Both the position numbers and the translations under genes were made by a program. This document shows, piece by piece, positions 1 to 8,517 of a stretch of 64,000 nucleotides of DNA; within the stretch, counting starts at the first letter, position 1; the number at the start of each line of letters is the position of its first letter. The DNA lies in assembly GCA_964349835.1 (NCBI GenBank), contig CAYGID010000002.1, positions 67,343 to 131,342 on the forward strand, written 5' to 3'. Origin of the DNA: JAQVSH01 sp964349835 (lineage in GTDB: Bacteria > Bacteroidota > Bacteroidia > Bacteroidales > UBA4181). Below the pieces are notes generated by a model. That model was not told the origin of the DNA, searched no databases, and saw nothing but the letters and a program-made list of their open reading frames with translations.

Positions 1-966
1 GAGAATCTCCTTCTCTTTTTTTGATTTGGCTACCGATTTAGGATGCACAATGGCCATATTATTCACTGCCACCTCGCCCAGTGGCGAGAAGATACAGGCC
101 ACTTCGGCAGCACCCTCCTTACTGTCGGTAAACCCCTGCTGTTCGGAGAAATAAAAAAGCGAGATTTTGCGCGATCCCTCTTCGGGAATGCACACAAACG
201 ATCTCTTGGTCGGAATCTCCATGGAAGTTCCGGTAAACATGGAGAGTAGCGCTGCCTCCTGCAGATCAATCTGCTCAAGCAGAATCTTCAGGGTTACCCC
301 ATCGGGGCTATCATCGGCTTCGCCATTCAGCAGATCTTGCTTCCGTTGCCTGAGGTCGAAAATTTGTTGAGCCAACTCTTTGGCCTGCGCATCTTTGGGT
401 AGGTGTTGAAGCTTTTTGATTACAAGCGGCTCTTTTACAAAGGCGGTATCTTTCAGCATCACCTGAAAGAGCGTGTCGACCGTTTGAAAGAGGGGGCTTT
501 CAATGACCATGTTTTTAAAACCTGTTGTGATTTCGGCCGGAGCAAATTGGCCGGAGGCCAGAAAGCTGGAGAGGCTCATATCGAGAAGAGCTCCCTCTTT
601 GGTTAAGGTAATGAGCCGCTCAATATTCTTGGGGTAATTTTTAAAGGTAATCACATAGTATTGCGAAGGATCCATTTCAAAGTGCTCAGAGATGGCAGCG
701 TTTGCGATGCGCCAGGAAACGATATCCTGTTGGGCGACGTTCATCTGAAGGTACTTGGCGGCAAATTCGGCAAAGGGTCCCTTTCTGGCCACAGTCTGCA
801 CCAATTCCACATCGACCTTAAGAGTGGTTTTGGGCAAGCCATACAGGAGCGTATTGTTGGCCAAAGGGGTACCCATCGCATAGGGGGTGGTTTGAAAGGT
901 TTGCGCTATGCCGGGCATACTTGCGAGGAGAATTCCCAACCCGGCCAGTACGAGATTTTTAATCAT
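1..966 (-). CDS. DUF4831 family secreted protein (3' part outside window)
   Basis: An open frame runs from ATG at 966-964 to the window edge (322 codons, no stop), so the C-terminus is missing. Residues 1-21 look like a signal peptide (MIKN, then a hydrophobic run ending near GIAQ). The following YGLPKTTLKVDVELVQT segment is the hallmark of Bacteroidetes DUF4831 proteins, a family of unknown function, usually about 350 aa. The start overlaps the nnr stop as ATGA, so the two genes are probably translationally coupled. An envelope location is inferred from the signal peptide; no enzymatic role can be assigned. Confidence 0.75.
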   Translation of the reverse strand, partial: MIKNLVLAGLGILLASMPGIAQTFQTTPYAMGTPLANNTLLYGLPKTTLKVDVELVQTVARKGPFAEFAAKYLQMNVAQQDIVSWRIANAAISEHFEMDPSQYYVITFKNYPKNIERLITLTKEGALLDMSLSSFLASGQFAPAEITTGFKNMVIESPLFQTVDTLFQVMLKDTAFVKEPLVIKKLQHLPKDAQAKELAQQIFDLRQRKQDLLNGEADDSPDGVTLKILLEQIDLQEAALLSMFTGTSMEIPTKRSFVCIPEEGSRKISLFYFSEQQGFTDSKEGAAEVACIFSPLGEVAVNNMAIVHPKSVAKSKKEKEIL

Positions 967-2468
967 GCTAATATTGTTTTATACGCTTTTCCAAGGGCAC
1001 TGCTCAAATCTCCCGCGATAAGGGAGGCCTCGCCGTTTTCTTCGGCCAGGATATCCCCTGCGAGACCATGCAGGAAGGCAGCCACAATGGCTGCCTCTGC
1101 ACTTGAAAAGTGCTGTGCTAGCAAAGATAACACAATTCCCGTTAAAACGTCGCCGCTTCCGGCAGTTGCCATGCCCGGATTGCCGGTTATGTTGAGCCAG
1201 AGCGTGCCATCGGGCAGCGAGATGGAACTGTAGCGGCCCTTCAGAATCACTATAACTTTGTAAAGCGAGGAGAAGCGGAGTTGCTCGCTGATCTGCGCCA
1301 TACTGCCGATTGCCTCTCGGCCGATTGAGGCCAGCAGGCGCCTGAATTCGCCGGGATGAGGTGTTAATATGGTACCCGGGGGGAGTTGCTCCAGAAGGAG
1401 CGGGTGGGCTGCCAAATGATTCAGCGCATCGGCATCGACCACTAAGGCTCCTTTCCAATGGGTAATGATTTGTTGTGTTGCCTTTTGAGCCTGTTCCGAT
1501 CTCCCCAGGCCGGGCCCCATGCCAATCGCGTTGAATTTCGACAGGTTGCCGATGGCCTCTTCGATAGGGGAGGTGTCGGTCATTGCTTCGGGAACGGCTA
1601 TTTGCATGATGCTGTTCTCTCTGTTGGGGATCCGCGCAGTGATCATTCCGGCCCCTCCCCGCAGACAGGCGCGCGCAGCGAGGATGGCAGCCCCCATCAT
1701 GCCGTGGCTTCCCGCCACCAGAAGGGCGTGGCCAAAGTTGCCCTTATGGGCAAAAGGTTCTCTCGGGGCAACCATTTTGGCAACCGATTCGGGTTGAACC
1801 ATAAACTTTTTGCAGTCAACCCCCTGGGTCAGTAATCCGAAATCGACAAGTTCCCATTTCCCGAAACAGGAGGCCGTTTCGGGAAGAAAGGCCGAAAGCT
1901 TCGGGGTTTGAAGCACATAGGTTCGGCGTGCCCTCACCACCTGAGTGTCGTTGAACCAATCAAGGGGTTCGCAGGGCATTCCTGAGGGGAGGTCAATAGA
2001 GACCACCTCGGCTTCGGATGAGTTTAAGGCATGAACCCACTGCAGAGATTCGGCCTCTAATGGCCTGGTGACGCCGGTGCCGAACAGGGCATCAATAACC
2101 ACTACCCCCTTGGAGGGTGCAAGCCGATGACCCTGCGATGCAAAGGCAACGTGTACATTGCCATGGGCCATCGTTTTTTCGAATTGTATCCGGGCATCGG
2201 GCGCGCAGTTCTCGCAATCGGCGGTCATAAACAGCTCCGTCTGCCACCCTTTTTCGGCAAGCAGACGTGCCATACAGATGCCATCGCCTCCGTTATTGCC
2301 TTTTCCGGCAAGAATTACGACCCTCGCCGGAACCGGATAGTGCACGATAAATCTGTTGACACAGGCGCTTGCTGCCCTTTCCATCAATTGCAACGAACTG
2401 ATATTTAGGCTTTCTATTGTGTAGGTGTCGGAAATCCTGCACTCTTCTGCGTTCAGAATAGGAATCAT
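963..2468 (-). CDS. nnr: Bifunctional NAD(P)H-hydrate epimerase / ADP-dependent dehydratase
   Basis: This enzyme repairs damaged NAD(P)H hydrates in the cytoplasm. The N-terminal YjeF domain (about 1-215) carries GKGNNGGDG at 55-63 and performs epimerisation. The C-terminal carbohydrate-kinase-like domain (about 230-495) carries the GNPGMATAGSGDVLTG signature and performs the ADP-dependent dehydration. At 501 aa it matches full-length bifunctional Nnr. It lies 9 bp after mltG on the same strand and overlaps the next gene by 4 bp, so it is probably the middle gene of a small operon. The ATG at 2468 gives the expected N-terminus. Confidence 0.95.
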   Translation of the reverse strand: MIPILNAEECRISDTYTIESLNISSLQLMERAASACVNRFIVHYPVPARVVILAGKGNNGGDGICMARLLAEKGWQTELFMTADCENCAPDARIQFEKTMAHGNVHVAFASQGHRLAPSKGVVVIDALFGTGVTRPLEAESLQWVHALNSSEAEVVSIDLPSGMPCEPLDWFNDTQVVRARRTYVLQTPKLSAFLPETASCFGKWELVDFGLLTQGVDCKKFMVQPESVAKMVAPREPFAHKGNFGHALLVAGSHGMMGAAILAARACLRGGAGMITARIPNRENSIMQIAVPEAMTDTSPIEEAIGNLSKFNAIGMGPGLGRSEQAQKATQQIITHWKGALVVDADALNHLAAHPLLLEQLPPGTILTPHPGEFRRLLASIGREAIGSMAQISEQLRFSSLYKVIVILKGRYSSISLPDGTLWLNITGNPGMATAGSGDVLTGIVLSLLAQHFSSAEAAIVAAFLHGLAGDILAEENGEASLIAGDLSSALGKAYKTILA

Positions 2469-2477
2469 GACTCGTAA

Positions 2478-3530
2478 CTATTTAATGGCCGCTCTGTTCA
2501 GTGCTGCTCTGTACCTTTGCGCGTTGCGGTTGTGTTCGGAAAGGGTTTTGGCAAAAGCGTGAAATCCGGAGAAATCCTCGCGGGCACAAAAATAGAGATA
2601 ATTGTGCTCTTCGGCTTGGAGTACGGCATCGATCGAGGCAATGGAAGGGGTGCAAATGGGGCCCGGCGGAAGGCCTGGGTTTCTATAGGTGTTATAGGGC
2701 GATTCTACCTTGAGGTGTTCAAAGAGGATTCTGCGGAGAGTGCGGTCGCCGAGGGCAAATTTCACGGTGGGGTCGGCCTGTAGCGGCATCTTCTTTCGAA
2801 GCCGGTTGAGATAGACGCCTGCGATACGACGTTTTTCGGAGTTCTGTTGTGTCTCCTGTTCAACAATCGAGGCAAGAACCGACACCTCAACCCGAGTCAT
2901 TTGGAGCGCCTCGCGCTTTTGTTCCCTTCCGGGGTTCCAGAAACGGTTGTATTCGGCGAACATCCGCTCCATGAAGTTCATTGCCGAACTGTTCCAGTAA
3001 AACTCGTAGGTGTTGGGAATATAGAGGGCCGGTGAAGTGGCAGGGGTAAGGCCAAAACGTTGTAGGAGGAGAGTGTCGGTCATTAGCGTAATCAGCGAGA
3101 GGGAGTCGGGCTCAATCTGCGATGCAACCACCTTTGCAAGCTGTTGGCTCGAGTGGATATTGTGAAATACCACTTTGACCGATGTCTGCGCACCCGACCT
3201 CAGCAAGCCGGCCAGCTCCCTGCTGCTCATACCCTCGCGCAGGAGATAACGTCCCGGCTTAACCTGACTGTCGTATTGCATCTTTTTTGCCGTCCATTCA
3301 AACCATTTTGGGTGGACAAGCCAACTACTGTCGGTGAGCGACTGCATAACATCAGAAAAGGTTGCCCCTGTTCGGATGTAGAGCGAGGCCTCCTCTTTTG
3401 CGCCCAACGAGAGGTTGGGGGCGGTTACCCTTCGCCATAGTTGGGATGCACCGAAAAGTAGAGCCGCAAGGAGGGCGAATATCAGGCCCATTAAGAGAAA
3501 TTTGCTCCGGAAACGGGTTGCGTTAGACAT
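2478..3530 (-). CDS. mltG: Endolytic murein transglycosylase MltG
   Basis: MltG cleaves nascent glycan strands in the periplasm and helps terminate peptidoglycan polymerisation. The protein (350 aa) has an N-terminal transmembrane anchor at about 12-31, a LysM-like region, and the YceG catalytic domain with ASIVEQETQ; Glu224 sits where the catalytic glutamate is expected, followed by AGVYLNRL and the QADPTVKFALG segment. It is divergent from mgsA with 52 bp between the start codons, and is followed closely by nnr. Confidence 0.93.
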   Translation of the reverse strand: MSNATRFRSKFLLMGLIFALLAALLFGASQLWRRVTAPNLSLGAKEEASLYIRTGATFSDVMQSLTDSSWLVHPKWFEWTAKKMQYDSQVKPGRYLLREGMSSRELAGLLRSGAQTSVKVVFHNIHSSQQLAKVVASQIEPDSLSLITLMTDTLLLQRFGLTPATSPALYIPNTYEFYWNSSAMNFMERMFAEYNRFWNPGREQKREALQMTRVEVSVLASIVEQETQQNSEKRRIAGVYLNRLRKKMPLQADPTVKFALGDRTLRRILFEHLKVESPYNTYRNPGLPPGPICTPSIASIDAVLQAEEHNYLYFCAREDFSGFHAFAKTLSEHNRNAQRYRAALNRAAIK

Positions 3531-3536
3531 TTATAG

Positions 3537-3544
3537 TAAATTTG
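3537..3544 (+). promoter_or_regulatory. Putative -7 element of mgsA
   Basis: TAAATTTG matches TAnnTTTG and lies 38 bp before the mgsA ATG. Its placement back to back with the mltG -7 box (12 bp apart, opposite strands) implies overlapping divergent promoters. The nearest upstream TTG (3518-3520) is 16 bp away, shorter than the usual spacing. Confidence 0.5.
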
Positions 3545-3556
3545 CACGATTTTCAG

Positions 3557-3564
3557 CAAAAGTA
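3557..3564 (-). promoter_or_regulatory. Putative -7 element of mltG
   Basis: On the minus strand this reads TACTTTTG, an exact match to the Bacteroidetes -7 consensus TAnnTTTG. It lies 27 bp upstream of the mltG start. No clear -33 TTG/TTTG at 19-21 bp is seen, so this is a consensus-based guess. Confidence 0.5.
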
Positions 3565-3582
3565 ACAACAAAACTCCGAGTT

Positions 3583-4068
3583 ATGGATAAAATCAAAAAC
3601 ATTGCTATTGTAGCGCACGACAACCGAAAAATCGATATGATTGAATGGGTGGAGTGGAATTGGCAGGTTTTATTGAAACACCGCCTTATCTGTACCGGAA
3701 CCACCGGTCGTATGGTGGAGGAGGCTCTTTTGCAGAAGAAGAGAGAGTACAACGACCCCCGAACCCTCTATCTAACCCGTTTAAAGTCGGGTCCTTTGGG
3801 AGGCGACCAGCAGATGGGCGCTCTGATTTCGGATGGTGATGTAGACCTGCTCATCTTTTTCTGGGACCCCATGCAGCCTCAGCCCCACGATGTGGATGTG
3901 AAGGCGCTTCTTCGTATTGCAGTGCTTTACAACGTGGTTACCGCTTGTTCTCGTTCGACGGCCGACTTTGTAATCTCTTCGCCCCTTTTTGACACAAGAT
4001 ACGACAGGGTTGTAAAGAGTCACGACGATTATATTAACCGCGACCTTGGGTCAACACCCAGGTTGTAA
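3583..4068 (+). CDS. mgsA: Methylglyoxal synthase
   Basis: MgsA converts dihydroxyacetone phosphate to methylglyoxal and phosphate, an overflow bypass of lower glycolysis. The phosphate-binding GTTGR is at 39-43 and the catalytic aspartate is in GPLGGDQQMG (Asp75, equivalent to E. coli Asp71); DLLIFFWDP and the conserved NVVTACSRSTADF follow. I chose the ATG at 3583 (161 aa); the frame is open further upstream but that part runs into the mltG coding strand and has no family counterpart. dapB begins 10 bp downstream, suggesting co-transcription. Confidence 0.95.
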   Translation: MDKIKNIAIVAHDNRKIDMIEWVEWNWQVLLKHRLICTGTTGRMVEEALLQKKREYNDPRTLYLTRLKSGPLGGDQQMGALISDGDVDLLIFFWDPMQPQPHDVDVKALLRIAVLYNVVTACSRSTADFVISSPLFDTRYDRVVKSHDDYINRDLGSTPRL

Positions 4069-4078
4069 CCTTTTTTTT

Positions 4079-4795
4079 ATGCAAATAGCACTAATAGGTT
4101 ATGGCCGGATGGGTCATGAGATTGAGGCGGCCGCAAAGGAGCGGGGCCATTCGGTTGTACTTACCATCGATGTGGAGAATCTTCACGACCTGACTCCCGA
4201 AAATATCCGCAAGGCAGATGTAGCCATTGAGTTTACACGCCCCCAGACAGCTTTTCAGAACGTTTGCCTCTGCCTCAATGCCGGAGTCCCGGTGGTGAGC
4301 GGCACAACCGGTTGGTCGGATCAGCTTCCCGAAGCAGAGGCGCTTTGCCACCAAAAAGAGGGAGCCCTGCTCTGGGCTTCGAATTTCAGCTTGGGGATGA
4401 ATCTCTTTTTCAAGTTGAACTCCTTTCTGGCGCATCTTATGAACCGTTTCAAAGAGTATGACGCATCGATTACCGAAACGCACCATGTGCATAAGTTAGA
4501 CGCACCCAGCGGCACGGCGATTACGCTTGCCGAGGGTGTACTGCAGGCACTCGACCGAAAATCGGTTTGGGAGTCGCAGGCTCAATCTTCGCCCGATGTG
4601 TTGCGGATTGATTCTGTGAGAGAGGGGAGTGTGCCCGGCCTCCATACCGTTCGTTACAGTTCCTTTTGCGATGCCATTGAGATTACACACGATGCCGCCA
4701 ACCGGAAAGGTCTGGCTGTGGGCGCTCTTCTCGCAGCCGAATATCTGGCTGGGAAAACCGGCGTTTATACCATGAACGACGTATTATTTCACTGA
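4079..4795 (+). CDS. dapB: 4-hydroxy-tetrahydrodipicolinate reductase
   Basis: This is the second committed step of the diaminopimelate/lysine pathway, NAD(P)H dependent. The Rossmann motif GYGRMG is at the N-terminus and the family signature THHVHKLDAPSGTA carries the catalytic His and Lys. I chose the ATG at 4079 (238 aa); an in-frame upstream start overlaps mgsA. lepB follows after 11 bp. The partner dapA is in the same window at 9.1 kb but separated by unrelated genes. Confidence 0.95.
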   Translation: MQIALIGYGRMGHEIEAAAKERGHSVVLTIDVENLHDLTPENIRKADVAIEFTRPQTAFQNVCLCLNAGVPVVSGTTGWSDQLPEAEALCHQKEGALLWASNFSLGMNLFFKLNSFLAHLMNRFKEYDASITETHHVHKLDAPSGTAITLAEGVLQALDRKSVWESQAQSSPDVLRIDSVREGSVPGLHTVRYSSFCDAIEITHDAANRKGLAVGALLAAEYLAGKTGVYTMNDVLFH

Positions 4796-4806
4796 CAATA
4801 TAGAAT

Positions 4807-6234
4807 ATGAGCCACTCGGGTAAGGATATAGAAAGCACTGAAAAACCCTCTCCGCGTTTTGCACGGAAAGAGTTGGTACAATTTGCGGGAGTCATGCTAC
4901 TCTTCCTCTTGTTTGTGGTGTGGGTGGGTTCTGCCTGGCTGTTGGTTTTATGCCCGGTTATAGTCGATGCCTATCTTCTCAAAAAGGTAAACTGGACTTT
5001 CTGGAAGCCGCGCGAAGGTAAGAGCAATTTTATTGTGGAGTGGATTGATGCCATTCTCTTTGCGGTGGTTGTGGTTTCGCTGATTAATATCTTTATTTTC
5101 CAGAACTACAAGATCCCTACCGGTTCCATGGAGAAGAGTCTCATGATTGGCGACCATCTCTACGTGAGTAAACTCAAGTATGGCCCCAAGTTGCCCAATA
5201 CCCCCCTTTCGCTTCCCTTTATGCAGCACACCCTTCCCGGAACTTTGGGGAAGAAATCGTACCTGGAGTGGATTCAATGGCCCTATAAACGCTTGGTTGG
5301 CTTTACCACTGTAAAGCGCGACGATATTGTGGTCTTTAACTTTCCCGAAGGCGATACGGTGATTCTGCAATTGCCCAATGAGAGCTATTATGGGGTGTTA
5401 TTGCAGTATGCCGCCATGTACCGAAATGATGAGCAGGGATCGGAGCGGCCGGCCGGCTGGTATGAGGCAAAGGCCCGCGAATACATTCGCCAGAATTACG
5501 ACATTACTGTGCGCCCGGTCGATCGTCGCGACAATTACGTGAAGCGATGTGTGGCTCTTCCCGGCGACGTGTTGGAGGTGAGAGAAGGCAGGGTATTTAT
5601 TGACGGAGTGGAACAGGAAAAATATCCCGGGCTTCAGTTCGATTACCGAGTGGTAACCGACGGATCGCGACTGAATCCTAAGACAATGCAGAATTTGGGT
5701 ATCTATCGCGATGATTTGGTGGCCGAATCGGGTACCAGCTATATTGTTCCCCTAACGGTGGCCTCGGTTTTGGCTCTTTCAAATATTCAAACCGTTCGAA
5801 GCGTTGAGCGGGTCATGAACAGAGCCGGCCAGTTTAATGAGGCTATCTTCCCTCATCATTCCGCCTTCCCGTGGAATGAGGATTATTTTGGTCCGCTGGC
5901 AATTCCACGTAAGGGCGAGACAGTACAACTCACTGCCGAATCGGTGGCGTTGTACGGGCGCATTATTTCGGCTTATGAGGGAAACAAGCTGGAGATTTTG
6001 CCTTCGGGCATCCGGATTAATGGGAAGGAGGCCAAGGAGTACACCTTTGCCATGGATTACTACTTTATGATGGGCGACAATCGCGACCACTCCCTCGATT
6101 CTCGTTACTGGGGTTTTGTGCCTGAGGATCACATTGTGGGAGCACCCCGGCGAGTATGGCTCTCGCTCGACAAAGAAAAGAGCTTTCCCGCCAATATCCG
6201 ATGGAACCGTTTTTTCAAAGCAGCGGGACGATAA
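4807..6234 (+). CDS. lepB: Signal peptidase I
   Basis: This inner-membrane protease removes signal peptides on the periplasmic side. Hydrophobic segments lie at about 28-60 and 80-98. The nucleophile Ser107 sits in IPTGSMEKSLM and the general base Lys246 in KRCVALPGD; box E is MMGDNRDHSLDSRYWGFV near the C-terminus. At 475 aa it is much longer than the E. coli enzyme because of inserts around 110-235 and between the Lys box and box E, which is usual for Bacteroidetes LepB. Third gene of the mgsA-dapB-lepB run. Confidence 0.95.
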   Translation: MSHSGKDIESTEKPSPRFARKELVQFAGVMLLFLLFVVWVGSAWLLVLCPVIVDAYLLKKVNWTFWKPREGKSNFIVEWIDAILFAVVVVSLINIFIFQNYKIPTGSMEKSLMIGDHLYVSKLKYGPKLPNTPLSLPFMQHTLPGTLGKKSYLEWIQWPYKRLVGFTTVKRDDIVVFNFPEGDTVILQLPNESYYGVLLQYAAMYRNDEQGSERPAGWYEAKAREYIRQNYDITVRPVDRRDNYVKRCVALPGDVLEVREGRVFIDGVEQEKYPGLQFDYRVVTDGSRLNPKTMQNLGIYRDDLVAESGTSYIVPLTVASVLALSNIQTVRSVERVMNRAGQFNEAIFPHHSAFPWNEDYFGPLAIPRKGETVQLTAESVALYGRIISAYEGNKLEILPSGIRINGKEAKEYTFAMDYYFMMGDNRDHSLDSRYWGFVPEDHIVGAPRRVWLSLDKEKSFPANIRWNRFFKAAGR

Positions 6235-6240
6235 AAAGAT

Positions 6241-6256
6241 AATGCTCTAATGCTCT
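6241..6256. repeat. 8-bp tandem microrepeat (AATGCTCT x2)
   Basis: Two perfect copies of AATGCTCT lie in the short gap between the convergent genes lepB and cdaA, touching the cdaA stop codon (TAG at 6257-6255). The same octamer recurs at four other gene-end sites in this window (see findings). Confidence 0.75.
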
Positions 6257-7028
6257 AACTCAGATTATTCTCCAGTTCCTGGATGAGCTCTCTCCCTTCG
6301 AGGCCATAGAGAATCTTGCCTTGAACGGCCAGGGAGATTTTTCCGGTCTCTTCCGATACCACCAACGCTATGGCGTCGGTCTGCTCGGTGATGCCTACGG
6401 CAGCTCTGTGACGGGTTCCAAAGTGAGCAGGCAGATTCTGTTTTTCGGTGATAGGCAATATACATCGCGCTGCGTAGATCTTTCCCTTGCGCAAGATGAC
6501 TGCACCATCGTGGAGTGGCGAGTTCTTAAAGAAGATGTTGAGGAGCAGCGGGCCGGTGGTTTCGGCATTCAGAACCACTCCGGTCTCTACCACGGCCTGA
6601 AGCTCCGACTCCCTGGTAATCACAATCAGCGCGCCTGTGCGAGTGTGCGACATCTCCTCACAGGCTCTTGCAATGGTGTTAATCTTTACCCCCTCCTGCG
6701 GTCCGTCGTGCGAGAAGATACGTTCAATCGACTGTTTGTAGCGTGAAAGGTACCGCGATCCCACCATCAGCAGAAAACGGCGGATCTCCTGTTGGAAAAG
6801 GATGAGCAGGGCAATCATTCCAAGGCTCATGACCTGCCTGAAAATGGCGCTCATCAGTTGCATTTGCAGTACCTCCACAAAGAGCCAGATGGCGTAGATT
6901 CCTATGATGCCAACGGCAATGTTCATAGCCACAGTCCCCTTGATCATTCGGTAGAGCTGATACATCAGGTAGGCAACCAGTAGGATGTCTACAATGTCTA
7001 TGATCCGGAGCGACAGAAAGCTAAACAT
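6255..7028 (-). CDS. cdaA: Diadenylate cyclase CdaA
   Basis: CdaA makes c-di-AMP from two ATP at the membrane. Three transmembrane helices at the N-terminus (about 8-85) precede a DAC domain with DGA (174-176) and RHRAAVG (RHR at 206-208), the signature nucleotide-binding motifs. A start 12 codons upstream (7064) is possible, but that ATG lies inside the terminator hairpin of the preceding gene and adds a non-family extension, so I place the start at 7028 (257 aa). c-di-AMP commonly controls K+ transport; trkA is in the window at 34.9 kb. Confidence 0.9.
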   Translation of the reverse strand: MFSFLSLRIIDIVDILLVAYLMYQLYRMIKGTVAMNIAVGIIGIYAIWLFVEVLQMQLMSAIFRQVMSLGMIALLILFQQEIRRFLLMVGSRYLSRYKQSIERIFSHDGPQEGVKINTIARACEEMSHTRTGALIVITRESELQAVVETGVVLNAETTGPLLLNIFFKNSPLHDGAVILRKGKIYAARCILPITEKQNLPAHFGTRHRAAVGITEQTDAIALVVSEETGKISLAVQGKILYGLEGRELIQELENNLS

Positions 7029-7053
7029 AATTGCAACAAATGAATTCGGGACA

Positions 7054-7086
7054 AAAAAGGCCATCCCCAGCGGAGATGGCCTTTTT
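7054..7086 (-). terminator. Intrinsic terminator downstream of the alpha-oxoamine synthase gene
   Basis: The inverted repeat AAAAAGGCCATC (7054-7065) / GATGGCCTTTTT (7075-7086) has a 12-bp stem with 9-nt loop and a T tract on the minus strand. It follows the gene ending at 7107 and ends only 26 bp before the proposed cdaA start. Confidence 0.85.
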
Positions 7087-7106
7087 ACGAGTAGGGGTCG
7101 GATCCG

Positions 7107-8357
7107 CTAGGCCATACGTATTTGATCGCCTTCGTATTTGCCGGCGGCTAGTTTTTCTTTCACCTCCGCAAAGGCTTTCAATGTGATCTCCACATCCTCG
7201 AGAGAGTGTGCGGCGGTGGGGATTACCCTAAACATAATCATGCCTTTGGGCACAACCGGATAAACCACCACAGAACAGAAAATATTGTAGTTTTCGCGAA
7301 GATCGAGGATTACGTTGGTGGCTTCGGGAACCGTGCCTTTCATCATTACGGGAGTTACCGGCGAGCCTCCTTTTCCGGTGTCGAAACCCATTTTTTGGAA
7401 ACCTATCTGCAGCGCGTGGGCGATGGTCCAGAGACGTTCACGCAGTTCGGGACTATTCCTGAGTAGTTCGAGCCGTTTGAGTAGCCCTTCGACCATAGGC
7501 ATCGGAAGCGATTTGGCATAGGTCTGCGAACGCATATTGTAGCGAAAATAGCTCATGATGGCTTCAGGACCCGCAACGAAACCTCCGATGCCGGCCATCG
7601 ACTTGGCAAAGGTTCCGAAATAGAGGTCAACGCCCTCCATGGTTTCGGGACCGAAAAATTCGGAGGTGCCGGCTCCTGTGGGGCCCATGGTTCCAAAACC
7701 GTGGGCATCATCGATAAGCAGGCGGAAATTAAATTTTTTCTTAAACGCAACGATTTTGTCGATGGCACCCAAATCACCCACCATTCCGAAGACCCCTTCG
7801 GTAATGACGAGGATACCGCCACCGGTCTCTTCGGTAATCCTTGTGGCGCGTTCCATCGACTTTTCGAACGAATCCATGTCGTTATGCTGGAATACAAAGC
7901 GTTTGCCAAGATGCAAACGCATGCCATCCATGATACAGGCATGATTGTCGGAGTCGTACACAATCACATCGTGACGGCCGGCCAGATTATCAATAATGGA
8001 GATCATTCCCTGATAACCGTAATTGAGCAGGAAGGCATCCTCTTTTTTCTCGAACGAAGCCAGCTCTTTTTCCAGCTGTTCATGCAGCGAGGTGTGACCC
8101 GACATCATGCGGGCTCCCATCGGATAACCCAACCCCCATTTTGCAGCACCCTCTGCATCGGCCTTGCGAACCTCGGGATGGTTTGCCAAACCAAGGTAGT
8201 TGTTTAGACTCCAAACCAACACCTCTTTCCCTCTGAACATCATTCGGGGATTGATTTGACCCTCCAGTTTGGGAAACGAGAAATAGCCGTGTGCAAATTT
8301 ACGGTACTGGCCCAGCGGCCCATCGCCCTGTTTTATGATTCTATCGAAAATATCCAC
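7107..8357 (-). CDS. PLP-dependent alpha-oxoamine synthase (serine palmitoyltransferase / 2-amino-3-ketobutyrate CoA ligase-like)
   Basis: This fold-type I PLP enzyme is of the family that condenses an amino acid with an acyl-CoA (KBL, BioF, HemA, SPT). Visible family features are SLNNYLGLANHP, the ASFEKKEDAFLLNYGYQ region, the LLIDDAHGFGTMG Asp/His pair, and FAKSMAGIGG with the Schiff-base lysine. Bacteroidetes carry several paralogues; this type, with PMGARMMSGHT near residue 80, is annotated variably as SPT or glycine C-acetyltransferase, and I cannot separate these by eye. It is monocistronic with its own terminator. Confidence 0.8.
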   Translation of the reverse strand: MDIFDRIIKQGDGPLGQYRKFAHGYFSFPKLEGQINPRMMFRGKEVLVWSLNNYLGLANHPEVRKADAEGAAKWGLGYPMGARMMSGHTSLHEQLEKELASFEKKEDAFLLNYGYQGMISIIDNLAGRHDVIVYDSDNHACIMDGMRLHLGKRFVFQHNDMDSFEKSMERATRITEETGGGILVITEGVFGMVGDLGAIDKIVAFKKKFNFRLLIDDAHGFGTMGPTGAGTSEFFGPETMEGVDLYFGTFAKSMAGIGGFVAGPEAIMSYFRYNMRSQTYAKSLPMPMVEGLLKRLELLRNSPELRERLWTIAHALQIGFQKMGFDTGKGGSPVTPVMMKGTVPEATNVILDLRENYNIFCSVVVYPVVPKGMIMFRVIPTAAHSLEDVEITLKAFAEVKEKLAAGKYEGDQIRMA

Positions 8358-8486
8358 GATACTATGGTTTAATGGATGTTACAAACAGTTAGTTTAATTG
8401 GCACAAATGTAAGGGTTTTTCTCAAAATGGCCATTCTGCCGAATGGAATATATTTATCGAGCTACTGTTATTAAGCCTCCTTTTTT

Positions 8487-8494
8487 TACCTTTG
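8487..8494 (+). promoter_or_regulatory. Putative -7 element before the 8518 gene and dapA
   Basis: TACCTTTG matches TAnnTTTG exactly and lies 23 bp before the ATG at 8518. No convincing -33 box was found. Confidence 0.45.
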
Positions 8495-8517
8495 TCGCGG
8501 GGCTAAAGCAACAACCA

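Noticed and set aside
8443..8517. Extended start of the DUF6913-like gene
   Set aside because: The extra 25 codons overlap the -7 box and lack conserved character; ATG 8518 is preferred.
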